DNA of 64,000 nucleotides. Source: Tetrahymena elliotti 4EA. Taxonomy: Eukaryota; Ciliophora; Oligohymenophorea; Hymenostomatida; Tetrahymenidae. The DNA is taken from assembly GCA_000231825.2 (NCBI GenBank), contig JH720316.1, positions 926,267 through 990,266 of the forward strand, in the 5' to 3' direction. Made by a program: the position numbers and the translations under genes. Below are positions 13,710 to 25,100 of the stretch, piece by piece. Position 1 is the first letter of the stretch. Each line of letters starts with the position of its first letter. The notes beneath the pieces were generated by a model. That model searched no databases and was not told the DNA's origin. It saw only the letters and a list, made by a program, of their open reading frames with translations.

Positions 13710-14539
13710 TTTCGGTAGTATTTTTGTTTAATTCTAAAAGTTATTTGATTTATTTTTTCAAAATCTAATTTTAGAAAAATTAAGAATTTAATTTAAAATA
13801 GAAAACTTTTCTTTAAAAAATTTTTATCAAACTGAGAACCTATGACAAATTTTATTGAGACTCATATCATAACTCAAGAATAAAACTCTTATTAACATGT
13901 TCTATAAGTTTATTTTTCAAAATGTGAATTATAAACCAAATTAAATGAGCTTAATCCATAAACTAGTCAAATTATTACAAAAATAAAATTACATCATAAA
14001 ATAATAGACAAATAAAATAACTTTAATAAATACTTTTAGAAAAAAGATCAAATTGTATTTAAATAAGGTAAATAATTTTTAAGAATAGTAGGTTTAATTA
14101 ATTTTTTACTAATATTTCGAGAGAAAAAAAATAAAATTTCAAAATATTTCATTTTTTATTATTATCATTTAGATAATTGTTTATTAAAGTAAGTTCCTAG
14201 AGCAATTTTATATCTTTTTTAATAAATTTATACCTTGAGTTTAATAATAAATAATTTACAGACATTTATCAATATACAGAAATGTATTTGCCACATCTGA
14301 TACTTAATTTTTTGTTTTTAAAATTTATATTTATAATTCTATCATTGGTTTTACTGGATTTAGTTTTTTATAATTGAGTAATAATTTTTACATTTTCTCA
14401 AAATTAAATTGTACATTTGAGTTCATTAGAAGAACTCAAGAACCTATTTTTTTTACTAATTTATTATACCTGTTCTCATATCTAATTATTGTATTTGATT
14501 TTGCGCTTTAGTTTAATAAAAATGAATGCCCGTAAATAT
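13710..14539. other. AT-rich spacer with duplicated tRNA flank
   Basis: The first 120 bp match the flank of tRNA copy 3. The rest is A/T runs and I see no gene in it. Confidence 0.5.
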
Positions 14540-15450
14540 CTTTTATTCCTTTTTTCCACAAACAGTAGATTCTAATTACTTTTGTTTTTCTAAAATATAA
14601 TAATTTCAAAATATTTGGGTGTTTATTTTTCATTTTTAACAAATAAATATTGAACTTATTTTAATAATCCTTGTTATAACTGTTTGTAGCCTTAATAGGC
14701 AGTACCCTAGGGTACTATACATATATATATATATAATTGAGAATTATCACTAATGATGACTATCAACAAAGTAAATGTAAACAAACATTTTTAAATCAAT
14801 TTCTTTTTTTGTAATAAAATTACCTTACATTTTAATGAGATTGATTCTTCTGTAAATAATTGAAATTAAAATAATTTAGTTAGCACTTAAGTGAATGATA
14901 CACGTGAGGTTAAATTTATGAAAGATTTTAAAGATTATTTGTTTTGAACCCATCATTTATAATACTATTTGTCAAAATATTTTCTATTCTTTCACCTTTT
15001 GATATAATTTCAGTAGTATTAAAAACACTAAATAACAATTAATTAATTGTATATGTATTAAGATAATGGTAATAGGTGTAAAATTATTAGCTGCTATCAA
15101 AAATAATTAAGTAATGCTTGGATCCAATTTGTTTACAAAATATATGAGATAAGAATTTTTGCCTGATTTAATTTAAGGCAATTTAATATATTTTAGAAAT
15201 ATGAAATAATTAATTTTTTCCTATTAAGGATTGTTGGTAAAATAGGTATACATAAATAGTAGTCACCCTTATGATACCTAGGATTTATGTGTCATCTTTG
15301 CATTTCAGCATAGACAAGAGTATAAGAAAATAATTTATTAAAAAATAAATTGTATAACAATTCTATTTAGCCATACAGGATACTTATCACTCATTTAAAT
15401 TAAACAACCTAATGTAGTAATTGTGAATTATTATGGCTTGTGCATCTCTA
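14540..15450 (-). pseudogene. Eroded copy of the membrane domain of gene A/B family
   Basis: Two stretches match gene B strongly in the same orientation: around 14,555-14,640 against 2,940-3,030 (shared TTTGTTTTTCTAAA and TTTGGGT...TTATT blocks) and 15,355-15,400 against 3,930-3,975 (shared ATTCTATTTAGCCATACAGG). Weaker similarity connects them in the same order. Frames are broken and the extracellular part is absent. It is therefore a decayed third family member, lying between tRNA copies 2 and 3. The limits are approximate. Confidence 0.65.
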
Positions 15451-15469
15451 CTTTTTGTAGTCCTTTTAT

Positions 15470-15740
15470 TTACAAATATATCATTAAAAAAATAAATCAA
15501 ATCATACAAAAAAAAGACTAACATATTTTATAAGTTTAGTTATAGTGCATTACAAGCACTACATTTTTCTAAACAACTGACAAAAATTTCCTAAGCAATA
15601 TCAAAATGTTATATCTATTTTATGCACAAATTCTAAATATTACTCAAAACATAACCAAAAAGAGAGGTAAATAAAAATAATTAATTTCTCATTTTTATTG
15701 TTTGTGAGTTAAAAAGATAAAAGTAATTAAAATTTATAAA
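15470..15740. repeat. Spacer repeat, copy 1 (similar to 18,300-18,600)
   Basis: Shared blocks include AAAAAAATAAATCAAATC followed by an A-rich run, CATTTTTCTAAACAA, and GTTAAAAAGATAAAAG immediately before the tRNA. The second copy is at 18,300-18,600 before tRNA copy 4. It supports segmental duplication of the tRNA with its neighbourhood. Confidence 0.6.
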
Positions 15741-15742
15741 AA

Positions 15743-15813
15743 TGCACCGACCGGGAATCGAACCCGGGTCAAAGCGATGGCAACGCTCTATTCTACCACT
15801 AAACCATCGGTGC
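15743..15813 (-). tRNA. tRNA-Gly (GCC), copy 3
   Basis: Identical 71-nt mature sequence with a T5 terminator. The 5' leader differs by one base from the usual one (plus strand TTTAGGT instead of TTTCGGT). Confidence 0.97.
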
Positions 15814-16410
15814 TTTAGGTATTATTTTTGTATATCTCCAAAAGTTATTTGTTTTTTTTGAAAGAAATAATATTTTAGAAATCTGCAGAATGAATTTAAA
15901 AAAGAAAACCTTTCTCTTAAAAATTTTGTTTGATTTTAAAAATAACTATTTTTAATAATCTGTTTGTACTTTATTTTAATAAACAGGGTTAAATTTAATG
16001 AATTTTATCTTCTTTTATTTATTCTTTTATGTAAAATATCATGGTTTGAATATATCACTGACATCTAAATTAGTGCTATCTCACCTAAAGATTATTTAGC
16101 ACATTAAATCAAGCATAATAAATGAATTATGTAGGTATCACTAAAACATTTAAGTTAAAAAACTTATCAGTAAATTATAATTATTGGGAAATAAAAAGAA
16201 AAGAATAATGATTTTTAGTTTTAATAATGAAAGCTCTATAAATAAAATGTCTAAAAATTCATAACAAAAAAATTTTTAATTTATTTCTTTCTTTATATAT
16301 ATATTATCTAAAAATAAACTCATAAGAAAATACAAGTTTGCATTTTTAACTTTTTTTAAAAACTACATTCAAATATATTTTCATGAGTATTAGTTTTAAT
16401 TCTAATTAAA
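15814..16410. other. AT-rich spacer, first 120 bp duplicated from tRNA copy 2 flank
   Basis: The start resembles 13,710-13,830. The remainder holds no frame or RNA that I recognise. Confidence 0.5.
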
Positions 16411-16794
16411 TCAGAATAATAATGCACCGATATCTAATAAGAACATGCTAACAGATAGTAATAAAGATCCATTAAGACATTCAAAATCTCTTTTAAAGTA
16501 ATCCTTAACATATTAGTCAGTGACGTGTCTTAAACAACCCTTTCTGCAAGAAACATAAGCATCTATACTAGGAGTAAGTCTAGCATCACAGTCAGAACTA
16601 GTACTAGGATCTTGTAAGCAAAAATCAAAATTATTCTGAGAATTTTCACATGCATTTTGAGAGGTGGTAGCGTTATCACAGTTTAAATAACCAACTGTAT
16701 CTTCACAGTATTAAAAGGTTTTATCATTCTTAATTCCAGCATTAACATAGCTGATAGTAATGATAGCAACTAAAGCAATAGCAATAAGTCTCAT
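16411..16794 (-). CDS. Small secreted Cys-rich protein, probable GPI-type C-terminal tail
   Basis: An intronless gene of 127 residues, start at 16794 and TGA at 16411-16413. It has a classic signal peptide (MRLIAIALVAIITISYVNA), eight cysteines in the mature part, a possible N-glycosylation site (NAT), and a hydrophobic C-terminal stretch of about 17 residues (LLLSVSMFLLDIGALLF) following CLNGS. That tail with no basic residues after it fits a GPI-anchor signal. Codon choice is richer in GC than the surroundings, which in ciliates often goes with good expression. I do not recognise the family. It sits between fragments of the decayed gene A/B copy and points the same way. Confidence 0.8.
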
Positions 16795-17950
16795 TTATTA
16801 GATTTTTATATTTTTATTTTATTCGATATTTATTTATTTTTAATTTTTTTTATGAAAATTACATGAATTTAAATTAAATTTAGGCTATAAAATACATAAA
16901 ATACATAAGATAAATTTTGAGCATCAAAAATTGAGAATAAAATTTTTATGTGTCTTTCTGATCACTGATCAGACTTGATATTTAGAAGGATAATCAACTT
17001 TTTTTTTAAAAAAATGATACTGAATCCATTATATCTCTTTTACTAACCAGATACTCTTCCATTTACTTCCTGCTATAAGCAGATTTGATAGAAAGAATGA
17101 AAAGGGAGTAAAATCTTAATTGATGCAAAAAAAATGAACATAAACTTTTGAGAAATTGTGAATGAAATACATATTTAGTAATTTAATCTAGAAGCTTTTT
17201 GAGATATCCTGATCTGATTTCTGGTTATAAAATATAAATGAGTAATCAATCTAATTAAAAAATTTTTAATCAATCTCATAAGTAACATTAAATTGTACTT
17301 AAAAAATAAAACCAAATTAGTTTTAATTAATTTTTTTATTACATTGTAACAAGAAAAAGAGCAAAAATATAGTTTGAAACATGATGGTTAACAAAAATTT
17401 AAGATTTGATAGTCTAAAGAATAAAAATAATATTCAGCTTTATTAATTTCTAATTCTTTATATAATTAATTTAATCCTTGTTGAAGTTATTTTATCTTTT
17501 GATTGCTGTAATTTATATATTGCAAAGATTATTAAATTGATCTAGAGTATTTATGTAAGTTAAAAATGTATTAAATTCATTACAGAAAAATATATAGACA
17601 ACAGTGCATTATTTCTTGATTTTAAAATGTATAAACTCTATATTTCCTTTTTAAATTAATACAAAATTTTATCTATCAAAATATATAAAAGAATTTAAAA
17701 ATTCTTCTCTATCTATCTATAAACCACACCACAATTAAAAAAAGAAATTATCTACAAAAATTCTAGAGTTTATTTGTATCTTCTCAATAGATTGATTTAC
17801 AATAAGAAATTACACGTATAGAAATAAAATACTGTTTTATTACTAGTTAAATTAACAACCTATTATGTTTTCAAGTTAAAAATTAATAAAAAACAACAAA
17901 AAATTCATTTCTATTGCAGTATTCTCAATCTATTTATAATAATAAATTTA
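16795..17950. other. AT-rich spacer upstream of the small secreted protein gene
   Basis: It should contain the promoter of the gene at 16,411-16,794. I see A/T runs and short simple repeats (ATCT at 17,709-17,720) but no gene. Confidence 0.5.
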
Positions 17951-17959
17951 ATTAATATT

Positions 17960-18300
17960 ATCTTAATACGTCCTTCCTAATGTTTTCATTAAGCTAAATT
18001 TCCTTAAAATAGTGTAAGATAGATAATCTGTTAAAGTTAAAATTAATATGGACAACCAGTTTTATATTCATCAAATTATTCATTATAATATAAAAGCCAT
18101 AATGAAACATTTTTATTTGTTGTAATATAATATATCTTCAGATAACTACCATCTTTGTAAAAATCATTTGCAATAGTTTCTTTTAATTCAAAAATACGGC
18201 AGTTTTTACTTAGAATTTTATAAAAACTTAAAAACCTTCTCAGCATAAACTTTCACATTTCGTATGATATTCTTTTTGTTGGCAAAATGCAATAATACCT
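17960..18300 (-). pseudogene. Eroded copy of the N-terminal Cys-rich head of gene A/B family
   Basis: On the minus strand the piece reads LRKFSLMKTLG, which aligns with LRKFSEIKTFG in gene B and LRKFSKMKTFG in gene A. Sequence further upstream of that match keeps the spacing of the Cys-rich head (for example CTGAAGATATA against CTGAAGACAGA) but cysteine codons are lost and frames break. It lies about 300 bp from tRNA copy 4, comparable to the gene-tRNA spacing of the intact genes. Confidence 0.55.
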
Positions 18301-18600
18301 TTTAAAAAAATAAATCAAATCCTACATAAAAAAAGCATTTTTCTAAACAATTACTGCAATTTTGTTAAAAAATATAAAAATATTATCGGTTTTTAATAAT
18401 AGTTGTAAATATTCATTTTAAAATAACCAAAAAGTGAAATTAGTAAAATAATTTATTTTACTTTCTTTAAACTAAATTAATTTATTAGTATACATCTAAG
18501 TTCATCAAATATTTTACTTTTATTCTGTTAAATTTTTTAATGCAAAAGTATCTTAAGTTTTTTATCATGTGTTAAAAAGATAAAAGTTTTGAAAATTAAT
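18300..18600. repeat. Spacer repeat, copy 2 (similar to 15,470-15,740)
   Basis: See the copy at 15,470-15,740; the shared blocks are in the same order and end at the tRNA. Confidence 0.6.
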
Positions 18601-18606
18601 AAAAAA

Positions 18607-18677
18607 TGCACCGACCGGGAATCGAACCCGGGTCAAAGCGATGGCAACGCTCTATTCTACCACTAAACCATCGGTGC
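18607..18677 (-). tRNA. tRNA-Gly (GCC), copy 4
   Basis: Identical mature sequence, T6 terminator, and the usual ACCGAAA leader. It is upstream of the eroded N-terminal fragment, as in the intact gene units. Confidence 0.97.
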
Positions 18678-18878
18678 TTTCGGTGATATACTTTTTTATT
18701 TTACTGCATTATTTTATTTAATTTGAAAATATTATGACTGAAACAATTAATGAATTTTGGGAAACAAATAATGATATCATAAGTACTCTATTCAGAATGA
18801 CTATCTTATTTAAAATTTCTGAAAAATATCAACATATTATTCTTAATTTAAATTTTTATTTTTTATAAAAACTAAAAA

Positions 18879-18949
18879 TGCACCGACCGGGAATCGAACC
18901 CGGGTCAAAGCGATGGCAACGCTCTATTCTACCACTAAACCATCGGTGC
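18879..18949 (-). tRNA. tRNA-Gly (GCC), copy 5
   Basis: Identical mature sequence with a T5 terminator, only 201 bp from copy 4. The leader has one change (plus strand TTTTGGT). Confidence 0.97.
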
Positions 18950-19179
18950 TTTTGGTGATATTAATTAAAATATTAAGGACTTAATTTTATTGAAAACCAA
19001 TTTTAAAACAATTAAAAAACTTGAAAATAAGTTAAGTAATAATATTAATGAGTTTAAAGAAATATTTTTTTATTATTTATTTAGTGCTTATGAAATAGAG
19101 TGATCAAATATTAAAATCTATTTTTTTAATTTAATATAAGATTTAGAGATATTTTTAGATTAATAATATTCAATTTTTG

Positions 19180-20951
19180 ATGACTAAAATTTAGAAAGAT
19201 CTTAATAAACAAAATAAATTAAATAATATTAGCAAAATTAAGTTCCTTTCAGATCCATTAGTAAAATCAATTGAAACAAAATAAAAAACTCAATAGTATT
19301 TTAAGCTATCTTCTCATAACTTTTCACAAAATAAATACTTTAATAATCTAGTAAACAATAATACCTTGTAAAAATATTTAGAAGACATTGTTATTTAGTT
19401 TAGTATTAAAAAATGGAGCTACTTTAGAAAATACCTTTATTTTTAAGGCGAATTATGTCTCTTTGCTATATAATATTTTAAATTAATAACTTCATAACCT
19501 TATACTATCTTTTTAACTTGCATGATAAGTATTCTGTTTTAAAAGGATGCTTCATTAGCCTCATGCTTGCATAAGTTTTTCTTTTCTCATATTTAAAAAC
19601 AAGCTAAAGTAATTGGAGTATTGTAACATTTATCTTAAAATGGAATTTTCTTTGTTATATTCCAACAGTAAAAGATAGTATTTCTTAAGAAAAGCAAGAT
19701 TTATTAATAAGCTCTTTGACTTACTTTCTAAAATTGGGTTTAATTTATATTCATTCGCTTTTTAGCATAGTAGTATATGTTAAATATGAATAAGGAGCTA
19801 TTTTATCACTATTTTTTGGTAGCTAATTTGGATTTCTTACAAGCACCATGATGTATGAACTCAAACAAAACTATGCATAAAATGATATTGCAACTCTAAG
19901 ATAAATATTTAATAAATTCTTTTTCACTAGTCTTCTTACAGGATATGCGAGCTTGTGTTCTGAAAGGTGGTTTTTTTACTATATAATAATTTCTACTATT
20001 ATGCTTGGGATAGCTTTATCTTAATTAAAGAATCTCTAATCTATTTTCAAATTTGGTTATCAAAACGACGTAATCAATTTTAATTACATAAATGCATCCG
20101 TTATTGTCTTGATTTTTTTAAGCTACACTGGCATAAACTTTGGGTATTTACATAAACCCATAAACTGTATAATAGGTTCTTAACAAGAATATTGTAATTT
20201 TAACAGTGGCTTATAAGGCATTATACTTATGATGATGATTACTTTTGATATCCTTTTTAGTAATATATCTGAAAATTAGCTTGTTAGAAGTATTCTGATT
20301 TCTTACTTATTAATATTCTCTCACAGCTACTATCTCATCTTAAAAAATATATATAATTTTTTTAAAAATGGTCCCTTTCAAAGAAAAATTCATATTAACT
20401 GTGATTAAATCCAAAACTTGTCTGAAAATTAAATTTATTAAGACTATTTTAGATTTAAGACTCAGTAATAATCTATAACTCTTTTAGTTAAAAACATCAA
20501 TTTGTAAACCTTTAGAACTGTATGCGGCATATTGCTAAAAGAAACAAATAGAAAAATAACTTTCTAAATTGATTCAGAAAATTCGTAATTAAGACATACA
20601 TATACAATATCTAGTATGATTTATCCAAATATTATATAAATCTTTCTTGGCGATTAAAATATAGCTTCTATCATCATTCAATAAATAATCAAAAATGAGT
20701 ATTTTAAGTTTTACTTTTAAATCTGCTTTTTTTATGACATCACTCCTAAAAAATAATCTATTTTGCTTAATCAAATTATATAAAACTATTAAATTATACC
20801 AAATATAATAATTTCACCTAAACAAAATCTTCATGAAATCTATTGTATCAAAATACCTATTTATTAAATTATGGCCTTTAATAAAATGATCTAGTAAGAA
20901 ATGACATTCTCCAAAGAGCAAATCATATTTGATCTATATGATTTCTAATGA
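19180..20951 (+). CDS. Multi-pass membrane protein of unknown family
   Basis: Start ATG at 19180 and stop TGA at 20949-20951. The N-terminal 57 residues and the rest lie in different frames; an intron at 19351-19403 (GTAAAC...TTTAG, 53 nt) joins them to give 572 residues. The body has about eight to ten hydroph­obic segments (for example GCFISLMLAQVFLFSYL, GLIYIHSLFSIVVYV, WFFYYIIISTIMLGIAL, VIVLIFLSYTGINFGYL, ILISYLLIFSHSYYLI), then a soluble C-terminal part of about 190 residues. No catalytic or transporter motif is recognised. The splice join is the least certain point: the frame before 19,403 could extend further, and another intron position would change about 50 residues. It is the first of a run of plus-strand genes. 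Confidence 0.65.
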
Positions 20952-22191
20952 AAATTTAGAAAGAAAAAAAGATTTTCAATAATTAAAATGATTTATATGG
21001 TAAATCTATTTAATCTTTCTGTAAAAATAAAAAACAATCTTAATATCTATGAAATGTTCTTATTCAATATCTTAATTTAAAACCAAAAATCAAAATCTAA
21101 TAATTACTTAATTATTAGATTAAAATATTTTTTTTAATCTTATATTGTAAATCAAATAAAAATAAAAAAATTTCAATTTAACTATTCAGCTTCATGTTTT
21201 AAATATTATGATATCAAAAACACCTTAAATTATTCAAAAAACTACATTAATACATAATAAATTAAAAAATTTATACAATTTGAGAATTTTCTATTAATTT
21301 TTGTTTAAGGCTTAAAATTTAAATATTATTTACAAAAGAATTACCAGATATGATTTAAAAAACTGAAAATATTTTGGCTTACATATTCAATCAAATCTAG
21401 ATATTGATTAAAAGTTAAATTTAATAGTTCTTTAAGATAGTATTATTGTAGGATTATCAATAAACAATAAAAGTAGAAGAATATTTTTTTTAATAATAAT
21501 CTATTTCCAATTCTTATTTTGTATTAATATTCTTTTTACTGAAATGTATTAAAAATTATAAATTGATTGATAAAAATTATAAGAATATTTAATAGAAAAA
21601 ATATTGCTCCAGTTAAAAATAAATTAAAATAAAATATACATAATAAAAATTATGGATTTTTATATTACTGCCTTTAATCATAACTATAATATAGATAATC
21701 CATTAAAAAATGATGTATTTTTATTAACAAGATATCATTTTTGACAACAATAGATTGATTTATTTCTGAGAAATGAATTTGGAATAATGATTCAAGTTAA
21801 AGAAGAAATTTAAGCAAAGCGATTTATCAAATCGAATTTGTAAGAAAAGATTTTGTGGCAAACAAGAATTTACTATTAAAAGTATGCAAGAGCTTTTTTA
21901 ATTATTTTTTTGTTAATATTCGAGCTTAATTTATTTCTTTTAATCTAATTCTACCTTTGATTTTTTTATTGTGGAGATGACTGAAAATAAAAATCAAATT
22001 CTGATAGAATCATATTTACAATCAAAGATTTTTAATGAATTAAAAAAATTGCCTTATTTAATTAAAAAACAAGGCAACCTAAAAAGTTGCAAGTTAACAA
22101 AATTTTGTCAATAAATTAAATATAAATATAAAAATTAATTATATCTTAAACTTACTATACCACTGTTATCAATTAAAGAAGGTTTAATAAT
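20952..22191. other. AT-rich spacer
   Basis: More than 1.2 kb of A/T-rich sequence with no frame I can link to a protein. It separates two plus-strand genes and should carry the promoter of the Cys-rich gene that begins at 22,192. Confidence 0.55.
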
Positions 22192-25100
22192 ATGAAAGTC
22201 ATTTTGCTATTAATCTTTCTTATTTAAAGTAAGATTATATATCATTAAAATTAATTTTAATCCAACATCTTTCTAATGATTTCTTTTTTTATTTTACATT
22301 TTGGATTAAATTTTATTCATTTAACCTTTTTCCTTACAAAAAAAGAAATTTTTTGCTATGAAGTGCTCTACGATAAAAAATTTGGAACAGATACTAGTTG
22401 CGTAGATGCACCACATACTTGGGTTAAATTAGATGGTGGCAATATCTCTTCTTGCCCTGAAAATTGCACTAAATAATATGATTCTAATACTATTGTTAAA
22501 TTTATTTCTGACTAAAACTCTTCTTCAGGTGTTCAACTTTCTTTTACCCATACTCCTACTTAACCTTTCTCATATGTTGGAGTAGATATAATTTTCTTTT
22601 ACACATCAGGTTCAAAAATTACATTGAGGATTAATGATTCTGCTACTTCCACAGATATATCATAAACATTAAAAACTACTTACGATGAAAATTACTCTAT
22701 AGCATGCCCTGATATTAGATCATTTTATAGAGGGACAGCTACATTAAGCACTAATTCACTTTTAAGCGGGAACTAGATCAAAATTAATGTTGAAAAGGAA
22801 TCATCAAGTTAAGTTTTTGGTATTAGAAGCATAAAAGTTTGGACTAATTGTAGATAAAATTGCTTAACTTGTAGTGATACAACCAACTGCAGCGCTTGCC
22901 TTGCTGGATTTAAATTACATTAGATGCCTACTGGAGAGTTTGTTTGTGAATAAACAAAAGGGTGTACAGTAGAAAATTGCTATTCTTGTTTTATAGGAAA
23001 TTCTTCTTAAATTTGTTATAGATGTGCTGCTGGATATAATGTAAATGCTTAAGGTACAGCCTGTGCTTTAGCAAATAATACTGTTTGCCCTGCTTGTAAA
23101 AATAAAATTTTATCTATTTATAAATTCAATAATAATTTTTAAAGCTTTTTCTTGAAACACAATTTAAAAAAAACTTAAAATCATTTTTGAGGATTTAAAT
23201 TTTACAATTAAATTTTATACTAAAAAATGAAAGAGTCAATTAAGTAAATATATTTAAATTATAATTTCTGATTAATTTTTTTAAATAAATGACTAATTAA
23301 TTAAATTGTTTCCAAATTATTATAAAAATAATAGATGTAATAGTGTTTATAATAATATATTAATTATTTTTTTAATTATAGATACTTATTTTGATTAAGC
23401 TGGATATTGTAGTTAATACACTTATACATGTTAATACTAAGATAGAACTACTAATAATTGGGTTACTTGTGCAAATTAAGAAGACCCAAGATTTTATAAA
23501 TGTGATAATTCTATGGCAGTGAGAGTCTATAATGTAGAAAGTTATGGTGTGTTCTAATGCGGATGCGGGATTCCAAACTGTTATTCTTGTTCAGCTGATT
23601 TAACTACTTGCGCTACCTGTAAATCTGGATATACTTATAATTCAAGTACATAACAATGTGATAGTAATTGTTCTAGTAATTAATATTATGATGGTTCTTC
23701 TTGCGTTAATTGTTCTGTAGCTAATTGTTTATCATGCTCTTCAGCAGGAACTTGTGATTAATGCTAAACTTCATATGTCTATAATAATTTAAGTTAATAA
23801 TGTGTTTAGCTTAATACAAATTGTAATTAGGGATATTATTATAATTCATCATCCAGTTCTTGTTAGCCTTGTCCAGATGCTAATTGCTCAATTTGTAATT
23901 CTAGTGGAGTATGTACTACATGTAAAAGTAACTATACTTGGAATTCTACTGATAATAGATGTAATTAGAACTGCTAATCTAATTAATATTTTGATTCAAC
24001 AAATAATATTTGCATTAACTGCCCTTCAAATTGCTTGAATTGTAATTCTTCTTAATGTACCTAATGTAATAATGGATACTCATGGAATTCAAGTGATTAA
24101 AGATGTAATAAAACTTGTACATCTACTTAATATTTTGATTCTCCAAATAATAATTGTATAGACTGTCCTTTAAATTGCGATACTTGTAATGCTTCATAAT
24201 GCACTTTATGTAGTAATGGGTATGTTTGGAACTCAAGTAACTAGAAATGTGAAGCTTGTAATTCTAATTAATATTATGATTCAACAAACAAAATATGTGT
24301 AAACTGTCCTTCTAATTGTTAAACTTGTAACTCCTCTTAGTGTACTCTNNNNNNNNNNNNNNNNNNNNNNNNNNNNNNNNNNNNNNNNNNNNNNNNNNNN
24401 NNNNNNNNNNNNNNNNNNNNNNNNNNNNNNNNNNNNNNNNNNNNNNNNNNNNNNNNNNNNNNNNNNNNNNNNNNNNNNNNNNNNNNNNNNNNNNNNNNNN
24501 NNNNNNNNNNNNNNNNNNNNNNNNNNNNNNNNNNNNNNNNNNNNNNNNNNNNNNNNNNNNNNNNNNNNNNNNNNNNNNNNNNNNNNNNNNNNNNNNNNNN
24601 NNNNNNNNNNNNNNNNACAAAATATGTGTAAACTGTCCTTCTAATTGTTAAACTTGTAACTCCTCTTAGTGTACTCTATGTAGTACTGGATATTCATGGA
24701 GTTCTGGTGACCAAAGATGTAATAAGAATTGCCAATCCAATCAATACTTTGATTCTACTAATAACAACTGTATAAATTGTCCATTAAACTGCTTGACTTG
24801 CAATTCTTCTTAATGTACCTAATGTAATAATGGGTACTTATGGAATTCGAGCGATCAAAGATGTAACATGAGTTGCTAATCTAATTAATATTTCGATTCC
24901 ACAAATAATATTTGTCATAATTGTTAACTCAATTGTTTGAGTTGTAATTCTTCTTAATGTACTTAATGCAGTAATGGATACTAATGGAGTTCAAGCGATT
25001 CTAGATGTAATATGAATTGTCAATCAAATTAGTATTTTGATTCTGTCAATAATAATTGTATAAATTGTCCTGCCAATTGCGATACTTGTAATTCCTCTTA

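Noticed and set aside
16424..16430. GCACCGA, the end of the tRNA-Gly, upstream of the small secreted-protein gene's 3' end
   Set aside because: Only seven bases match and they encode the Ile-Gly-Ala part of the protein's tail; no further tRNA sequence follows.
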